Source of the DNA: Vespa crabro
Taxonomy: Eukaryota > Arthropoda > Insecta > Hymenoptera > Vespidae
DNA length: 64,000 nt
Direction: 5' to 3'
Assembly: GCF_910589235.1 (NCBI RefSeq)
Contig: NW_025813666.1
Location: forward strand, 1-64,000
The notes under the pieces are model-generated. The model saw only the letters and a program-made list of their open reading frames with translations, ran no database searches and was not told where the DNA came from. Below are positions 38,169 through 50,790 of this stretch, one piece after another. The position numbers were made by a program, and so were the translations under genes. The number at the start of each line of letters is the position of its first letter. Within the stretch, counting starts at the first letter, position 1.

Positions 38169-38855
38169 TTTTTACTATGTTTAAATACGCGTTTTCATAT
38201 GATAATTGTCGAAAAACGTAATCGTCATACGCGAATTTCGGTATATGCGAAGATAAAATCGTGAAATCTTTAATAATACTTGTGCCACAGTTAGAAAAAT
38301 GTTACCAATCGATTCAGAACATTGCATTTCATAAGATCAAACATCTATTTTATATTGGAATCAAAGTTTTTAACATTCTTTGATATCGTATATACGATTT
38401 TTCGCTCATATACGCGTATCGTCGAAAAACGAAAACTTGAAATCTCGTTCAATTTCAATGATTTTATATTCTATCGATGCAGAATAAAGAATATAACAAG
38501 AATATAACGTTTTTACTATGTTTAAATACGCGTTTTCATATGATAATTGTCGAAAAACGTAATCGACATACGCGAATTTCGTTATATGCGAAGATAAAAT
38601 CGTGAAATCTTTAATAATACTTGTGCCACAGTTAGAAAAATGTTACCAATCGATTCAGAACATTGCATTTCATAAGATCAAACATCTATTTTATATTGGA
38701 ATCAAAGTTTTTAACATTCTTTCATATCGTATATACGATTTTTCGCTCATATACGCGTATCGTCGAAAAACGAAAACTTGAAATCTCGTTCAATTTCAAT
38801 GATTTTATATTCTATCGATGCAGAATAAAGAATATAACAAGAATATAACGTTTTT

Positions 38856-41800
38856 ACTATGTTTAAATACGCGTTTTCATATGATAATTGTCGAAAAACG
38901 TAATCGACATACGCGAATTTCGGTATATGCGAAGATAAAATCGTGAAATCTTTAATAATACTTGTGCCACAGTTAGAAAAATGTTACCAATCGATTCAGA
39001 ACATTGCATTTCATAAGATCAAACATCTATTTTATATTGGAATCAAAGTTTTTAACATTCTTTCATATCGTATATACGATTTTTCGCTCATATACGCGTA
39101 TCGTCGAAAAACGAAAACTTGAAATCTCGTTCAATTTCAATGATTTTATATTCTATCGATGCAGAATAAAGAATATAACAAGATTATAACGTTTTTACTA
39201 TGTTTAAATACGCGTTTTCATATGATAATTGTCGAAAAACGTAATCGACATACGCGAATTTCGGTATATGCGAAGATAAAATCGTGAAATCTTTAATAAT
39301 ACTTGTGCCACAGTTAGAAAAATGTTACCAATCGATTCAGAACATTGCATTTCATAAGATCAAACATCTATTTTATATTGGAATCAAAGTTTTGAACATT
39401 CTTTCATATCGTATATACGATTTTTCGCTCATATACGCGTATCGTCGAAAAACGAAAACTTGAAATCTCGTTCAATTTCAATGATTTTATATTCTATCGA
39501 TGCAGAATAAAGAATATAACAAGAATATAACGTTTTTACTATGTTTAAATACGCGTTTTCATATGATAATTGTCGAAAAACCTAATCGACATACGCGAAT
39601 TTCGGTATATGCGAAGATAAAATCGTGAAATCTTTAATAATACTTGTGCCACAGTTAGAAAAATGTTACCAATCGATTCAGAACATTGCATTTCATAAGA
39701 TCAAACATCTATTTTATATTGGAATCAAAGTTTTTAACATTCTTTCATATCGTATATACGATTTTTCGCTCATATACGCGTATCGTCGAAAAACGAAAAC
39801 TTGAAATCTCGTTCAATTTCAATGATTTTATATTCTATCGATGCAGAATAAAGAATATAACAAGAATATAACGTTTTTACTATGTTTAAATACGCGTTTT
39901 CATATGATAATTGTCGAAAAACGTAATCGACATACGCGAATTTCGGTATATGCGAAGATAAAATCGTGAAATCTTTAATAATACTTGTGCCACAGTTAGA
40001 AAAATGTTACCAATCGATTCAGAACATTGCATTTCATAAGATCAAACATCTATTTTATATTGGAATCAAAGTTTTTAACATTCTTTCATATCGTATATAC
40101 GATTTTTCGCTCATATACGCGTATCGTCGAAAAACGAAAACTTGAAATCTCGTTCAATTTCAATGATTTTATATTCTATCGATGCATAATAAAGAATATA
40201 ACAAGAATATAACGTTTTTACTATGTTTAAATACGCGTTTTCATATGATAATTGTCGAAAAACGTAATCGACATACGCGAATTTCGGTATATGCGAAGAT
40301 AAAATCGTGAAATCTTTAATAATACTTGTGCCACAGTTAGAAAAATGTTACCAATCGATTCAGAACATTGCATTTCATAAGATCAAACATCTATTTTATA
40401 TTGGAATCAAAGTTTTTAACATTCTTTCATATCGTATATACGATTTTTCGCTCATATACGCGTATCGTCGAAAAACGAAAACTTGAAATCTCGTTCAATT
40501 TCAATGATTTTATATTCTATCGATGCAGAATAAAGAATATAACAAGAATATAACGTTTTTACTATGTTTAAATACGCGTTTTCATATGATAATTGTCGAA
40601 AAACGTAATCGACATACGCGAATTTCGGTATATGCGAAGATAAAATCGTGAAATCTTTAATAATACTTGTGCCACAGTTAGAAAAATGTTACCAATCGAT
40701 TCAGAACATTGCATTTCATAAGATCAAACATCTATTTTATATTGGAATCAAAGTTTTTAACATTCTTTCATATCGTATATACGATTTTTCGCTCATATAC
40801 GCGTATCGTCGAAAAACGAAAACTTGAAATCTCGTTCAATTTCAATGATTTTATATTCTATCGATGCAGAATAAAGAATATAACAAGAATATAACGTTTT
40901 TACTATGTTTAAATACGCGTTTTCATATGATAATTGTCGAAAAACGTAATCGACATACGCGAATTTCGGTATATGCGAAGATAAAATCGTGAAATCTTTA
41001 ATAATACTTGTGCCACAGTTAGAAAAATGTTACCAATCGATTCAGAACATTGCATTTCATAAGATCAAACATCTATTTTATATTGGAATCAAAGTTTTTA
41101 ACATTCTTTCATATCGTATATACGATTTTTCGCTCATATACACGTATCGTCGAAAAACGAAAACTTGAAATCTCGTTCAATTTCAATGATTTTATATTCT
41201 ATCGATGCAGAATAAAGAATATAACAAGAATATAACGTTTTTACTATGTTTAAATACGCGTTTTCATATGATAATTGTCGAAAAACGTAATCGACATACG
41301 CGAATTTCGTTATATGCGAAGATAAAATCGTGAAATCTTTAATAATACTTGTGCCACAGTTAGAAAAATGTTACCAATCGATTCAGAACATTGCATTTCA
41401 TAAGATCAAACATCTATTTTATATTGGAATCAAAGTTTTTAACATTCTTTCATATCGTATATACGATTTTTCGCTCATATACGCGTATCGTCGAAAAACG
41501 AAAACTTGAAATCTCGTTCAATTTCAATGATTTTATATTCTATCGATGCAGAATAAAGAATATAACAAGAATATAACGTTTTTACTATGTTTAAATACGC
41601 GTTTTCATATGATAATTGTCGAAAAACGTAATCGACATACGCGAATTTCGGTATATGCGAAGATAAAATCGTGAAATCTTTAATAATACTTGTGCCACAG
41701 TTAGAAAAATGTTACCAATCGATTCAGAACATTGCATTTCATAAGATCAAACATCTATTTTATATTGGAATCAAAGTTTTGAACATTCTTTCATATCGTA

Positions 41801-44800
41801 TATACGATTTTTCGCTCATATACGCGTATCGTCGAAAAACGAAAACTTGAAATCTCGTTCAATTTCAATGATTTTATATTCTATCGATGCAGAATAAAGA
41901 ATATAACAAGAATATAACGTTTTTACTATGTTTAAATACGCGTTTTCATATGATAATTGTCGAAAAACCTAATCGACATACGCGAATTTCGGTATATGCG
42001 AAGATAAAATCGTGAAATCTTTAATAATACTTGTGCCACAGTTAGAAAAATGTTACCAATCGATTCAGAACATTGCATTTCATAAGATCAAACATCTATT
42101 TTATATTGGAATCAAAGTTTTTAACATTCTTTCATATCGTATATACGATTTTTCGCTCATATACGCGTATCGTCGAAAAACGAAAACTTGAAATCTCGTT
42201 CAATTTCAATGATTTTATATTCTATCGATGCAGAATAAAGAATATAACAAGAATATAACGTTTTTACTATGTTTAAATACGCGTTTTCATATGATAATTG
42301 TCGAAAAACGTAATCGACATACGCGAATTTCGGTATATGCGAAGATAAAATCGTGAAATCTTTAATAATACTTGTGCCACAGTTAGAAAAATGTTACCAA
42401 TCGATTCAGAACATTGCATTTCATAAGATCAAACATCTATTTTATATTGGAATCAAAGTTTTTAACATTCTTTCATATCGTATATACGATTTTTCGCTCA
42501 TATACGCGTATCGTCGAAAAACGAAAACTTGAAATCTCGTTCAATTTCAATGATTTTATATTCTATCGATGCATAATAAAGAATATAACAAGAATATAAC
42601 GTTTTTACTATGTTTAAATACGCGTTTTCATATGATAATTGTCGAAAAACGTAATCGACATACGCGAATTTCGGTATATGCGAAGATAAAATCGTGAAAT
42701 CTTTAATAATACTTGTGCCACAGTTAGAAAAATGTTACCAATCGATTCAGAACATTGCATTTCATAAGATCAAACATCTATTTTATATTGGAATCAAAGT
42801 TTTTAACATTCTTTCATATCGTATATACGATTTTTCGCTCATATACGCGTATCGTCGAAAAACGAAAACTTGAAATCTCGTTCAATTTCAATGATTTTAT
42901 ATTCTATCGATGCAGAATAAAGAATATAACAAGAATATAACGTTTTTACTATGTTTAAATACGCGTTTTCATATGATAATTGTCGAAAAACGTAATCGAC
43001 ATACGCGAATTTCGGTATATGCGAAGATAAAATCGTGAAATCTTTAATAATACTTGTGCCACAGTTAGAAAAATGTTACCAATCGATTCAGAACATTGCA
43101 TTTCATAAGATCAAACATCTATTTTATATTGGAATCAAAGTTTTTAACATTCTTTCATATCGTATATACGATTTTTCGCTCATATACGCGTATCGTCGAA
43201 AAACGAAAACTTGAAATCTCGTTCAATTTCATTGATTTTATATTCTATCGATGCAGAATAAAGAATATAACAAGAATATAACGTTTTTACTATGTTTAAA
43301 TACGCGTTTTCATATGATAATTGTCGAAAAACGTAATCGACATACGCGAATTTCGGTATATGCGAAGATAAAATCGTGAAATCTTTAATAATACTTGTGC
43401 CACAGTTAGAAAAATGTTACCAATCGATTCAGAACATTGCATTTCATAAGATCAAACATCTATTTTATATTGGAATCAAAGTTTTTAACATTCTTTCATA
43501 TCGTATATACGATTTTTCGCTCATATACGCGTATCGTCGAAAAACGAAAACTTGAAATCTCGTTCAATTTCAATGATTTTATATTCTATCGATGCAGAAT
43601 AAAGAATATAACAAGAATATAACGTTTTTACTATGTTTAAATACGCGTTTTCATATGATAATTGTCGAAAAACGTAATCGACATACGCGAATTTCGGTAT
43701 ATGCGAAGATAAAATCGTGAAATCTTTAATAATACTTGTGCCACAGTTAGAAAAATGTTACCAATCGATTCAGAACATTGCATTTCATAAGATCAAACAT
43801 CTATTTTATATTGGAATCAAAGTTTTTAACATTCTTTCATATCGTATATACGATTTTTCGCTCATATACGCGTATCGTCGAAAAACGAAAACTTGAAATC
43901 TCGTTCAATTTCAATGATTTTATATTCTATCGATGCAGAATAAAGAATATAACAAGAATATAACGTTTTTACTATGTTTAAATACGCGTTTTCATATGAT
44001 AATTGTCGAAAAACGTAATCGACATACGCGAATTTCGGTATATGCGAAGATAAAATCGTGAAATCTTTAATAATACTTGTGCCACAGTTAGAAAAATGTT
44101 ACCAATCGATTCAGAACATTGCATTTCATAAGATCAAACATCTATTTTATATTGGAATCAAAGTTTTTAACATTCTTTCATATCGTATATACGATTTTTC
44201 GCTCATATACACGTATCGTCGAAAAACGAAAACTTGAAATCTCGTTCAATTTCAATGATTTTATATTCTATCGATGCAGAATAAAGAATATAACAAGAAT
44301 ATAACGTTTTTACTATGTTTAAATACGCGTTTTCATATGATAATTGTCGAAAAACGTAATCGACATACGCGAATTTCGGTATATGGGAAGATAAAATCGT
44401 GAAATCTTTAATAATACTTGTGCCACAGTTAGAAAAATGTTACCAATCGATTCAGAACATTGCATTTCATAAGATCAAACATCTATTTTATATTGGAATC
44501 AAAGTTTTTAACATTCTTTCATATCGTATATACGATTTTTCGCTCATATACGCGTATCGTCGAAAAACGAAAACTTGAAATCTCGTTCAATTTCAATGAT
44601 TTTATATTCTATCGATGCAGAATAAAGAATATAACAAGAATATAACGTTTTTACTATGTTTAAATACGCGTTTTCATATGATAATTGTCGAAAAACGTAA
44701 TCGACATACGCGAATTTCGGTATATGCGAAGATAAAATCGTGAAATCTTTAATAATACTTGTGCCACAGTTAGAAAAATGTTACCAATCGATTCAGAACA

Positions 44801-45334
44801 TTGCATTTCATAAGATCAAACATCTATTTTATATTGGAATAAAAGTTTTTAACATTCTTTCATATCGTATATACGATTTTTCGCTCATATACACGTATCG
44901 TCGAAAAACGAAAACTTGAAATCTCGTTCAATTTCAATGATTTTATATTCTATTGATGCAGAATAAAGAATATAACAAGAATATAACGTTTTTACTATGT
45001 TTAAATACGCGTTTTCATATGATAATTGTCGAAAAACGTAATCGACATACGCGAATTTCGGTATATGCGAAGATAAAATCGTGAAATCTTTAATAATACT
45101 TGTGCCACAGTTAGAAAAATGTTACCAATCGATTCAGAACATTGCATTTCATAAGATCAAACATCTATTTTATATTGGAATCAAAGTTTTTAACATTCTT
45201 TCATATCGTATATACGATTTTTCGCTCATATACGCGTATCGTCGAAAAACGAAAACTTGAAATCTCGTTCAATTTCAATGATTTTATATTCTATCGATGC
45301 AGAATAAAGAATATAACAAGAATATAACGTTTTT
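38856..45334 (+). repeat. Near-consensus stretch with a 7-monomer duplication
   Basis: Most monomers here differ from the consensus by none or one base. The series TTTTGAAC (39391), CCTAATC (39581), GCATAATAAAG (40185) recurs at 41778, 41968 and 42572, an offset of 2387 bp or seven monomers. Other marker spacings differ: TTTCGTTATATG at 38577 and 41305 (eight monomers) and ACACGTATC at 41141 and 44210 (nine). Further variants are GATTATAACG (39182), TTTCATTGATT (43227), TATGGGAAG (44383), GGAATAAAAG (44838) with a second ACACGTATC (44892), and TATTGATG (44952). Several overlapping exchanges are likely. Confidence 0.75.
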
Positions 45335-45675
45335 ACTATGGTTAAATCCGCGTTTTCATATGATAATTGTCGAAAAACGTAATCGACATACGCGAATTTC
45401 TGTATATGCGAAGATAAAATCGTGAAATCTTTAATAATACTTGTGCCAAAGTTAGAAAAATGTTACCAATCGATTCAGAACATTGCATTTCATAAGATCA
45501 AACATCTATTTTATATTGGAATCAAAGTTTTTAACATTCTTTCATATCGTATATACGATTTTTCGCTCATATACGCGTATCGTCGAAAAACGAAAACTTG
45601 AAATCTCGTTCAATTTCAATGATTTTATATTCTATCGATGCAGAATAAAGAATATAACAAGAATATAACGTTTTT
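45335..45675 (+). repeat. Variant-rich monomer
   Basis: This copy has several private or rare changes close together: CTATGGTTAAATCCGCG (45336-45352), TTTCTGTATATG near 45398 and GCCAAAG near 45447. The next monomer adds TAAGCG and GAAAATCG. The neighbours on the left are almost consensus, so it stands out as older or less homogenised. It remains full-length satellite. Confidence 0.75.
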
Positions 45676-48600
45676 ACTATGTTTAAATAAGCGTTTTCAT
45701 ATGATAATTGTCGAAAATCGTAATCGACATACGCGAATTTCGGTATATGCGAAGATAAAATCGTGAAATCTTTAATAATACTTGTGCCACAGTTAGAAAA
45801 ATGTTACCAATCGATTCAGAACATTGCATTTCATAAGATCAAACATCTATTTTATATTGGAATCAAAGTTTCTAACATTCTTTCATATCGTATATACGAT
45901 TTTTCGCTCATATACGCGTATCGTCGAAAAACGAAAACTTGAAATCTCGTTCAATTTCAATGATTTTATATTCTATCGATGCAGAATAAAGAATATAACA
46001 AGAATATAACGTTTTTACTATGTTTAAATACGCGTTTTCATATGATAATTGTCGAAAAACGTAATCGACATACGCGAATTTCGGTATATGCGAAGATAAA
46101 ATCGTGAAATCTTTAATAATACTTGTGCCACAGTTAGAAAAATGTTACCAATCGATTCAGAACATTGCATTTCATAAGATCAAACATCTATTTTATATTG
46201 GAATCAAAGTTTTTAACATTCTTTCATATCGTATATACGATTTTTCGCTCATATACGCGTATCGTCGAAAAACGAAAACTTGAAATCTCGTTCAATTTCA
46301 ATGATTTTATATTCTATCGATGCAGAATAAAGAATATAACAAGAATATAACGTTTTTACTATGTTTAAATAAGCGTTTTCATATGATAATTGTCGAAAAA
46401 CGTAATCGACATACGCGAATTTCGGTATATGCGAAGATAAAATCGTGAAATCTTTAATAATACTTCTGCCACAGTTAGAAAAATGTTACCAATCGATTCA
46501 GAACATTGCATTTCATAAGATCAAACATCTATTTTATATTGGAATCAAAGTTTTTAACATTCTTTCATATCGTATATACGATTTTTCGCTCATATACGCG
46601 TATCGTCGAAAAACGAAAACTTGAAATCTCGTTCAATTTCAATGATTTTATATTCTATCGATGCAGAATAAAGAATATAACAAGAATATAACGTTTTTAC
46701 TATGTTTAAATACGCGTTTTCATATGATAATTGTCGAAAAACGTAATCGACATACGCGAATTTCGGTATATGCGAAGATAAAATCGTGAAATCTTTAATA
46801 ATACTTGTGCCACAGTTAGAAAAATGTTACCAATCGATTCAGAACATTGCATTTCATAAGATCAAACATCTATTTTATATTGGAATCAAAGTTTTTAACA
46901 TTCTTTCATATCGTATATACGATTTTTCGCTCATATACGCGTATCGTCGAAAAACGAAAACTTGAAATCTCGTTCAATTTCAATGATTTTGTATTCTATC
47001 GATGCAGAATAAAGAATATAACAAGAATATAACGTTTTTACTATGTTTAAATACGCGTTTTCATATGATAATTGTCGAAAAACGTAAACGACATACGCGA
47101 ATTTCGGTATATGCGACGATAAAATCGTGAAATCTTTAATAATACTTGTGCCACAGTTAGAAAAATGTTACCAATCGATTCAGAACATTGCATTTCATAA
47201 GATCAAACATCTATTTTATATTGGAATCAAAGTTTTTAACATTCTTTCATATCGTATATACGATTTTTCGCTCATATACGCGTATCGTCGAAAAACGAAA
47301 ACTTGAAATCTCGTTCAATTTCAATGATTTTATATTCTATCGATGCAGAATAAAGAATATAACAAGAATATAACGTTTTTACTATGTTTAAATACGCGTT
47401 TTCATATGATAATTGTCGAAAAACGTAATCGACATACGCGAATTTCGTTATATGCGAAGATAAAATCGTGAAATCTTTAATAATACTTGTGCCACAGTTA
47501 GAAAAATGTTACCAATCGATTCAGAACATTGCATTTCATAAGATCAAACATCTATTTTATATTGGAATCAAAGTTTTTAACATTCTTTCATATCGTATAT
47601 ACGATTTTTCGCTCATATACGCGTATCGTCGAAAAACGTAAACTTGAAAGCTCGTTCAATTTCAATGATTTTATATTCTATCGATGCAGAATAAAGAATA
47701 TAACAAGAATATAACGTTTTTACTATGTTTAAATACGCGTTTTCATATGATAATTGTCGAAAAACGTAATCGACATACGCGAATTTCGGTATATGCGAAG
47801 ATAAAATCGTGAAATCTTTAATAATACTTGTGCCACAGTTAGAAAAATGTTACCAATCGATTCAGAACATTGCATTTCATAAGATCAAACATCTATTTTA
47901 TATTGGAATCAAAGTTTTTAACATTCTTTCATATCGTATATACGATTTTTCGCTCATATACGCGTATCGTCGAAAAACGAAAACTTGAAATCTCGTTCAA
48001 TTTCAATGATTTTATATTCTATCGATGCAGAATAAAGAATATAACAAGAATATAACGTTTTTACTATGTTTAAATACGCGTTTTCATATGATAATTGTCG
48101 AAAAACGTAATCGACATACGCGAATTTCGGTATATGCGAAGATAAAATCGTGAAATCTTTAATAATACTTGTGCCACAGTTAGAAAAATGTTACCAATCG
48201 ATTCAGAACATTGCATTTCATAAGATCAAACATCTATTTTATATTGGAATCAAAGTTTTTAACATTCTTTCATATCGTATATACGATTTTTCGCTCATAT
48301 ACGCGTATCGTCGAAAAACGAAAACTTGAAATCTCGTTCAATTTCAATGATTTTATATTCTATCGATGCAGAATAAAGAATATAACAAGAATATAACGTT
48401 TTTACTATGTTTAAATTCGCGTTTTCATATGATAATTGTCGAAAAACGTAATCGACATACGCGAATTTCGGTATATGCGAAGATAAAATCCTGAAATCTT
48501 TAATAATACTTGTGCCACAGTTAGAAAAATGTTACCAATCGATTCAGAACATTGCATTTCATAAGATCAAACATCTATTTTATATTGGAATCAAAGTTTT

Positions 48601-49426
48601 TAACATTCTTTCATATCGTATATACGATTTTTCGCTCATATACGCGTATCGTCGAAAAACGAAAACTTGAAATCTCGTTCAATTTCAATGATTTTATATT
48701 CTATCGATGCAGAATAAAGAATATAACAAGAATATAACGTTTTTACTATGTTTAAATAAGCGTTTTCATATGATAATTGTCGAAAAACGTAATCGACATA
48801 CGCGAATTTCGGTATATGCGAAGATAAAATCGTGAAATCTTTAATAATACTTGTGCCACAGTTAGAAAAATGTTACCAATCGATTCAGAACATTGCATTT
48901 CATAAGATCAAACATCTATTTTATATTGGAATCAAAGTTTTTAACATTCTTTCATATCGTATATACGATTTTTCGCTCATATACGCGTATCGTCGAAAAA
49001 CGAAAACTTGAAATCTCGTTCAATATCAATGATTTTATATTCTATCGATGCAGAATAAAGAATATAACAAGAATATAACGTTTTTACTATGTTTAAATAC
49101 GCGTTTTCATATGATAATTGTCGAAAAACGTAATCGACATACGCGAATTTCGGTATATGCGAAGATAAAATCGTGAAATCTTTAATAATACTTGTGCCAC
49201 AGTTAGAAAAATGTTACCAATCGATTCAGAACATTGCATTTCATAAGATCAAACATCTATTTTATATTGGAATCAAAGTTTTTAACATTCTTTCATATCG
49301 TATATACGATTTTTCGCTCATATACGCGTATCGTGGAAAAACGAAAACTTGAAATCTCGTTCAATTTCAATGATTTTATATTCTATCGATGCAGAATAAA
49401 GAATATAACAAGAATATAACGTTTTT
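45676..49426 (+). repeat. Monomers with dispersed TAAGCG and TTTTGTATTC markers
   Basis: Eleven monomers with scattered variants: TAAGCG with GAAAATCG (45690, 45713), TTTCTAAC (45867), TAAGCG with CTTCTGCC (46370, 46464), GATTTTGTATTC (46985) followed by CGTAAACGAC with GCGACGAT (47083-47118), TTTCGTTATATG and AACGTAAAC with GAAAGCTC (47445, 47636), AAATTCGCG (48413), AATCCTGAAATC (48487), TAAGCG with AATATCAATG (48758, 49021) and CGTGGAAAAACG (49331). The GATTTTGTATTC pair recurs at 58921 and 62672, an offset of 35 and 46 monomers. Confidence 0.75.
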
Positions 49427-50790
49427 ACTATGTTTAAATACTCGTTTTCATATGATAATTGTCGAAAAACGTAATCGACACACGCGAATTTCGGTATATG
49501 CGAAGATGAAATCGTGAAATCTTTAATAATACTTGTGCCACAGTTAGAAAAATGTTACCAATCGATTCAGAACATTGCATTTCATAAGATCAAACATCTA
49601 TTTTATATTGGAATCAAAGTTTTTAACATTCTTTCATATCGTATATACGATTTTTCGCTCATATACGCGTATCGTCGAAAAACGAAAACTTGAAATCTCG
49701 TTCAATTTCAATGATTTTATATTCTATCGATGCAGAATAAAGAATATAACAAGAATATAAGGTTTTTACTATGTTTAAATAAGCGTTTTCATATGATAAT
49801 TGTCGAAAAACGTAATCGACATACGCGAATTTCGGTATATGCGAAGATAAAATCGTGAAATCTTTAATAATACTTGTGCCACAGTTAGAAAAATGTTACC
49901 AATCGATTCAGAACATTGCATTTCATAAGATCAAACATCTATTTTACATTGGAATCAAAGTTTTTAACATTCTTTCATATCGTATATACGATTTTTCGCT
50001 CATATACGCGTATCGTCGAAAAACGAAAACTTGAAATCTCGTTCAATATCAATGATTTTATATTCTATCGATGCAGAATAAAGAATATAACTAGAATATA
50101 ACGTTTTTACTATGTTTAAATACGCGTTTTCATATGATAATTGTCGAAAAACGTAATCGACATACGCGAATTTCGGTATATGCGACGATAAAATCGTGAA
50201 ATCTTTAATAATACTTGTGCCACAGTTAGAAAAATGTTACCAATCGATTCAGAAGATTGCATTTCATAAGATCAAACATCTATTTTATATTGGAATCAAA
50301 GTTTTGAACATTCTTTCATATCGTATATACGATTTTTCACTCATATACGCGTATCGTCGAAAAACGAAAACTTGAAATCTCGTTCAATTTCAATGATTTT
50401 ATATTCTATCGATGCAGAATAAAGAATATAACAAGAATATAACGTTTTTACTATGTTCAAATACGCGTTTTCATATGACAATTGTCGAAAAACGTAATCG
50501 ACATACGCGAATTTCGGTATATGCGAAGATAAAATCGTGAAATCTTTAATAATACTTGTTCCACAGTTCGAAAAATGTTACCAATCGATTCAGAACATTG
50601 CATTTCATAAGATCAAACATCTATTTTATATTGGAATCAAAGTTTTTAACATTCTTTCATATCGTATATACGATTTTTCGCTCATATACGCGTATCGTCG
50701 AAAAACGAAAACTTGAAATCTCGTTCAATTTCAATGATTTTATATTCTATCGATGCAGAATAAAGAATATAACAAGAATATAACGTTTTT
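49427..50790 (+). repeat. Long-range duplicate of 26.6-27.96 kb
   Basis: Ten or so rare variants appear in the same order at an offset of 22,825 bp: CGACACACG with GATGAAATC, AAGGTTT (49759), TAAGCG, AATATCAATG (50044), AACTAG (50089), GCGACGAT (50183), GAAGATTG (50252), TTTTGAAC (50302), TTCACTC (50336), TTCAAAT (50456) and GACAATT (50477). The offset is 67 monomers less 22 bp, and 22 bp equals the two 11-bp deletions lying between. Private changes here include ACATTGG (49944), CTTGTTCCACAGTTCG (50556-50571) and ACTCG (49441). Confidence 0.88.

Larger units (their letters stand above)
36832..38855 (+). repeat. Trimer duplication carrying an 11-bp deletion (2 x 1012 bp)
   Basis: Two copies of three monomers, 1012 bp apart. 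Shared markers: AAAAGCG (36870 and 37882), the 11-bp deletion leaving AAAGAATATAACG (37144 and 38156), CGTCATACG (37211 and 38223) and CTTTGATATCG (37367 and 38379). The second copy alone has TTTCGTTATATG (38577). The first monomer of each copy is 330 bp, the only clearly shortened monomers in the window. Confidence 0.92.

Noticed and set aside
50556..50783. 75-residue open frame starting at an ATG
   Set aside because: A private variant (CACAGTTCG) happens to open the upstream frame into the satellite frame. A single occurrence with no support.
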